DNA of 64,000 nt from Myrica gale. Lineage: Eukaryota; Streptophyta; Magnoliopsida; Fagales; Myricaceae. Of this stretch, positions 60,991 to 64,000 are shown piece after piece (position 1 is the first letter of the stretch; every line of letters begins with the position of its first letter). Below the pieces are notes generated by a model. It saw only the letters and a program-made list of their open reading frames with translations, was not told the DNA's origin and did no database searches. Location: positions 5,459,501 through 5,523,500 of the forward strand of contig OZ005600.1 of assembly GCA_963930655.1 (NCBI GenBank). Direction: 5' to 3'. The translations under genes and the position numbers were made by a program.

Positions 60991-61165
60991 GGTTTTTTTT
61001 TATATTTCCTAAACGTGCGTTTTCCATTTTTTTTTACTGGGTCTTATTTTTCATATAGGTAACCTTGGAACCGAATCGGTAATTCCGATTTCAAAAATTG
61101 TTACCGATTCGGTCAAAATCGGTCCGATTCGAAAGATCTGACTGGGTTTTTGACCTGCCCTACGA

Positions 61166-62290
61166 TCTCGTGACTTGTCTGGAGGAAGGGTGGGTCCTAT
61201 ATAACTTTTAATATTAATAAGTTTTTCTTTCCTCTTAGATACCTTTACGAGTAGTTCATTTGTATTTCATGATTAACCGACATATGCAGTTATCTGTGTG
61301 TTCATCAAAGAACACAATCATGTTACAGGCAGGTGTCAATGTCGTTTTTTAAGTTAGTAATTATCTCAAGGTTGTTTTACTAGCAAAAAAATAAGCCCAC
61401 ATTTGATAGTCGAAGTGCCTGATCTCTAGATTTTAGAAGACATACGTTGGTTTACTATTTTTTATTTTATTTTATTTATAAGATTTATTATCTTTTTTTA
61501 TAAATAATAATTATTTTTAATAATTATTATACTCATATAAATATAACTTTAATCTCATCTAAATATTTATAATTTTATAATTTTTTTTAATCTAACATCT
61601 CTATTATGGTTATGTTTGTGTTGAAAAATTTTTGATATTAAATTTAGTATTCGTATTGGATTTAGTGAAAAGGTGAAGAAAGTGGTAATTTTTTTATATT
61701 TTTTTTTTGACGGAAGTGAAAGATTACTTGAAATTTTTGAGGCAAACGCACGACGGGGAGAAACTCTGAGATCTAAAGATAAGAATTAGGCGCGACTGTC
61801 TATTCTAAACAGTAGGAAAAAACCTGACACTACCACCTGGTACTGCCGTGATAAAGTTCAAAGACATCATCAAAACTTGTTTGACACGTGGAGATGCCGA
61901 ATCTTAGCAACTCAAGGTGGACCCCTAGATTGACAAGCTTCATCACAAGGAAGAGAGAGTAGTGGACGCTTTTTCTCTACTTTGAGAGGGCGAAGCCTAA
62001 AAGCCAGAGCAAGTAGCAGCGTGTGAGTGGGTCCCACGAGAACCTCTGACTCGAACCGCACGGGACCCACCCAAAAGCACACCCAACCACAAAGATAACG
62101 TAACAGCTTTTCTCAGCCTATTAATTCACGACACGTGTTGATTTCAGATTCTCTTCCTCCTTCCCCACAGCCCACAGGAACCCCCCCTCCCTCTTCGCTT
62201 CTTTCATCCCATTCACATTCACTGTGCTCACTCACAGAGACTCAAAACTCGAGAGCCACTGAGAGAGAAAAGAAAGAGAGGGAAAGAGAT
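61166..62290 (+). promoter_or_regulatory. upstream region of the CONSTANS-like gene
   Basis: There is no gene. The first half is AT-rich. From about 61860 sequence quality changes to a C-rich, promoter-like stretch with ACACGTGT (62133-62140, containing CACGTG), TGACACGTGG at about 61881-61890 and a CT-rich 5' leader at 62140-62290. Confidence 0.5.
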
Positions 62291-64000
62291 ATGATGAAGG
62301 AGAATACTGGTGGTGGTGGTGAAGGCAGTGTTGGCAACAACTGGGCACGGATATGTGACACCTGCAGGTCTGCGGCCTGCACGGTCTACTGCCGGGCCGA
62401 CTCGGCCTACCTGTGCTCCGGGTGCGACTCCCGCATCCACGCCGCGAACAGCGTGGCGTCCTGCCACGAGCGTGTCTGGGTCTGCGAGGCGTGCGAGCGC
62501 GCCCCGGCGGCTTTTATTTGCAAAGCCGACGCTGCTTCGCTCTGCACCGCCTGCGACGCTGACATACACTCCGCGAACCCGCTCGCGCGCCGCCACCACC
62601 GCGTGCCGATTCTCCCCATATCGGGACCCTCACACGCCCCGCCGGACACTAAACAGGAGGACCGGTTTCTAGCCCAGGACGATGGGGGTGAGACTATTGA
62701 CGAAGAAGATGAAGACGAGGCAGCCTCGTGGTTGTTGCTCAATCCTGTGAAGAACAACAATAATCAAAACAATGGGTTCTTGTTTGGTGGGGAGGTGGAT
62801 GAGTATCTGGACTTTGTGGAGTACAATTCATGTCCTGAACAGATTCAGTTCAGTGATCAGTATAACCACCAGCAGCATCAGCAACATTACGGGGTTCCAC
62901 AGAAGAGCTATGGAGGTGACAGTGTTGTACCAGTTCAGTGTGGAGAAGCAAAGGGTCAAGTGCAGCACCAGAAACATCAGGACTTTCAATTGGGGTTGGA
63001 TTTTGAGCCGTCCAAAGCTGCATACAGTTACCACAGTTCCATCAGTCACAGGGTACGGTTCTGTTTGTTATATATACAACTCGGCGGGTGTTATGTTTTG
63101 CAGCTTCTGAATCTCCTAGAAGTCCGATCATGAAAGTCTATGTTGAATATGTAGTTTGGGTCCTAACGAATCTGCGTATAACCTCATGTTCTGGTCCCAT
63201 TCTTATATCGCTCTAGAGTCTTGGTTACAGATCCAGCTTTTATGAGTCGTTCATTAAATTTCACCCATATTTAACATTAAGTAGACGTAGAATAAGATAA
63301 CCTCCAATTAATTAAAAGCTACCTCTTGAATTTTCCTTTGAGAATACCATTTTTCCCCCTCTCTGCACAAAGACCTTTTCTCTGTGGTTCTATAGTACGT
63401 TTCTGAGGAAATTATCAGGTTCCTGAATTTCCGAGAAGTATCGGATGTTGTTTATGGGTGTCTTTTAAGTCAGGGATTAGGCCACTCAGCTGAACAGAGT
63501 AAGTTTTAGCACTTTCACTTCCGTCTTCCTTTGTCAGTTTGTTTGTTTACCTGGTTCCTAGCTTTCTCATGTAGCAGCCGCTGAGCTAGAGGATGATATA
63601 ATAACGACAAGTCTATTTGCTCGGCTTCTACAAGTTACGATAGGAATAATCTTATATTTTCCCTGCACTTTATAAGCTCTTTTGCTCTTTTCTTGACATT
63701 CTCCTCTAAAGGGTGGAATCTGTTCGCACAAACGTTTCAGCACTTTTTGTTCTTTTTCCTTTTTGTTCCAAGTCATAAAGTTGGTTGAGCATTTTAAAAC
63801 GTACGTGTCTTATTAAAGGATAAGATTGCAGTCTGAAATTTACTTCACTAGCTTATGAATATGACTTAAATGCTAACATAGGATTCATGCTCATTTAGGT
63901 CAAAGTTATTGCTCCTGTAAATCACCTTATTTCATAGGGTTCCATTGGGATTTTAATTAATTTGAGAACGACGACATGAGGTTCTTTTTCTCTGACATGC
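62291..64000 (+). CDS. COL: CONSTANS/COL group I B-box transcription factor, exon 1 (CCT exon beyond window)
   Basis: CO-like factors control flowering time and light responses by binding DNA through a C-terminal CCT domain. Exon 1 (62291-63052) encodes 254 residues; the rest of the window is intron 1 without a recognisable CCT exon, so the gene is cut by the window edge. B-box 1 begins ICDTCRSAACTVYCRADSAY and B-box 2 begins VCEACERAPAAFICKADAAS. Then follow LARRHHRVPILPISG, an acidic stretch EEDEDEAASWLL, NNNNQNNGFLF and the CO-specific segment YGVPQKSYGGDSVVPVQ. These middle-region matches place it with CO/COL1/COL2 rather than COL3-5. In VASCHERV of B-box 1 a Cys replaces the usual Arg before His. 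The start is the first of two adjacent ATGs. Confidence 0.9.

Larger units (their letters stand above)
59100..61165 (-). mobile_element. hAT-type element fragment with transposase remnant
   Basis: The right edge ends TTTTTGACCTGCCCTA at 61165, that is TAGGGCAGGTC on the minus strand, followed inward by ACCGATTCGG/CCGAATCGG subterminal repeats (61066-61135). The left part (59100-59235) has matching GGTTCGGTC/CGATC repeats. I could not define the left terminus or a target duplication. A minus-strand transposase remnant (59863-60324) and a CT-rich leader (60776-60990) lie inside. Confidence 0.65.

Noticed and set aside
62135..62290. N-terminal extension of the CO-like protein from a TTG
   Set aside because: TTG is not a credible start here; the paired ATGs at 62291 and 62294 match where the protein family begins.

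Overview
This window is nuclear DNA from a eudicot plant. The genes are intron-rich with GT-AG introns, AT-rich intergenic DNA carries small transposons, and the protein families are plant-specific (FTSHI, CONSTANS-like, NIK-type receptor kinase, KIN-type stress protein, PPR proteins, SAM decarboxylase with its plant uORF pair). I do not assign a species.

Layout. 1-3.2 kb: no gene, one CCGG-rich transposon fragment. 3.24-6.22 kb (-): FTSHI3-like inactive FtsH AAA protein, apparently disrupted by a stop and two frameshifts. 6.6-7.7 kb: two MITEs. 8.89-13.22 kb (+): TBC-domain Rab-GAP in 8 coding exons, with an antisense LINE remnant in its last intron. 13.53-14.21 kb: non-autonomous hAT element. 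15.20-17.46 kb (+): YIF1 Golgi membrane protein. 17.8-20.3 kb: repeats and a MITE. 20.45-22.82 kb (+): S-adenosylmethionine decarboxylase with TATA box, leader intron and overlapping tiny/small uORFs. 23.5-23.8 kb: three-unit tandem repeat. 24.90-28.68 kb (-): RRP7-like rRNA-processing protein, head-to-head with the PPR gene at 29.58-31.36 kb (+). 33.71-34.05 kb (+): KIN1/KIN2-type cold/ABA protein with DRE, G-box/ABRE and TATA. 34.5-36.4 kb: LINE remnants. 37.80-39.77 kb (+): second, probably mitochondrial, PPR. 42.8-43.2 kb: SINE-like DNA. 45.2-49.6 kb: three hAT-type elements nested one inside another, each with its own 8-bp target duplication. 53.13-56.10 kb (+): NIK1-type LRR receptor kinase in 11 exons. 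56.63-56.80 kb: SINE with a perfect 17-bp target duplication. 59.1-61.2 kb: hAT fragment with a broken BED-finger transposase. 62.29 kb to the end (+): exon 1 of a CONSTANS/COL-type B-box factor whose CCT exon is outside the window.

Gene order. From memory, the Arabidopsis counterparts sit in two duplicated blocks: FTSHI3, Rab-GAP and SAMDC at At3g02450-At3g02470, and SAMDC2, KIN1/KIN2, PPR and NIK1 at At5g15950-At5g16000, with CO/COL genes nearby. The window looks like an unfractionated ancestral version of that segment. The RRP7/PPR pair matches a different Arabidopsis neighbourhood (At5g38720/At5g38730). The genes do not form one pathway.

I found no convincing unknown biological system. 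The most informative observations are the nested hAT stack, the lesions in FTSHI3, the uORF pair of SAMDC, a duplicated symmetrical exon in RRP7, long-hairpin repeats with GGTCGAC-like cores, and an in-frame stop-free intron in the NIK1 kinase domain.
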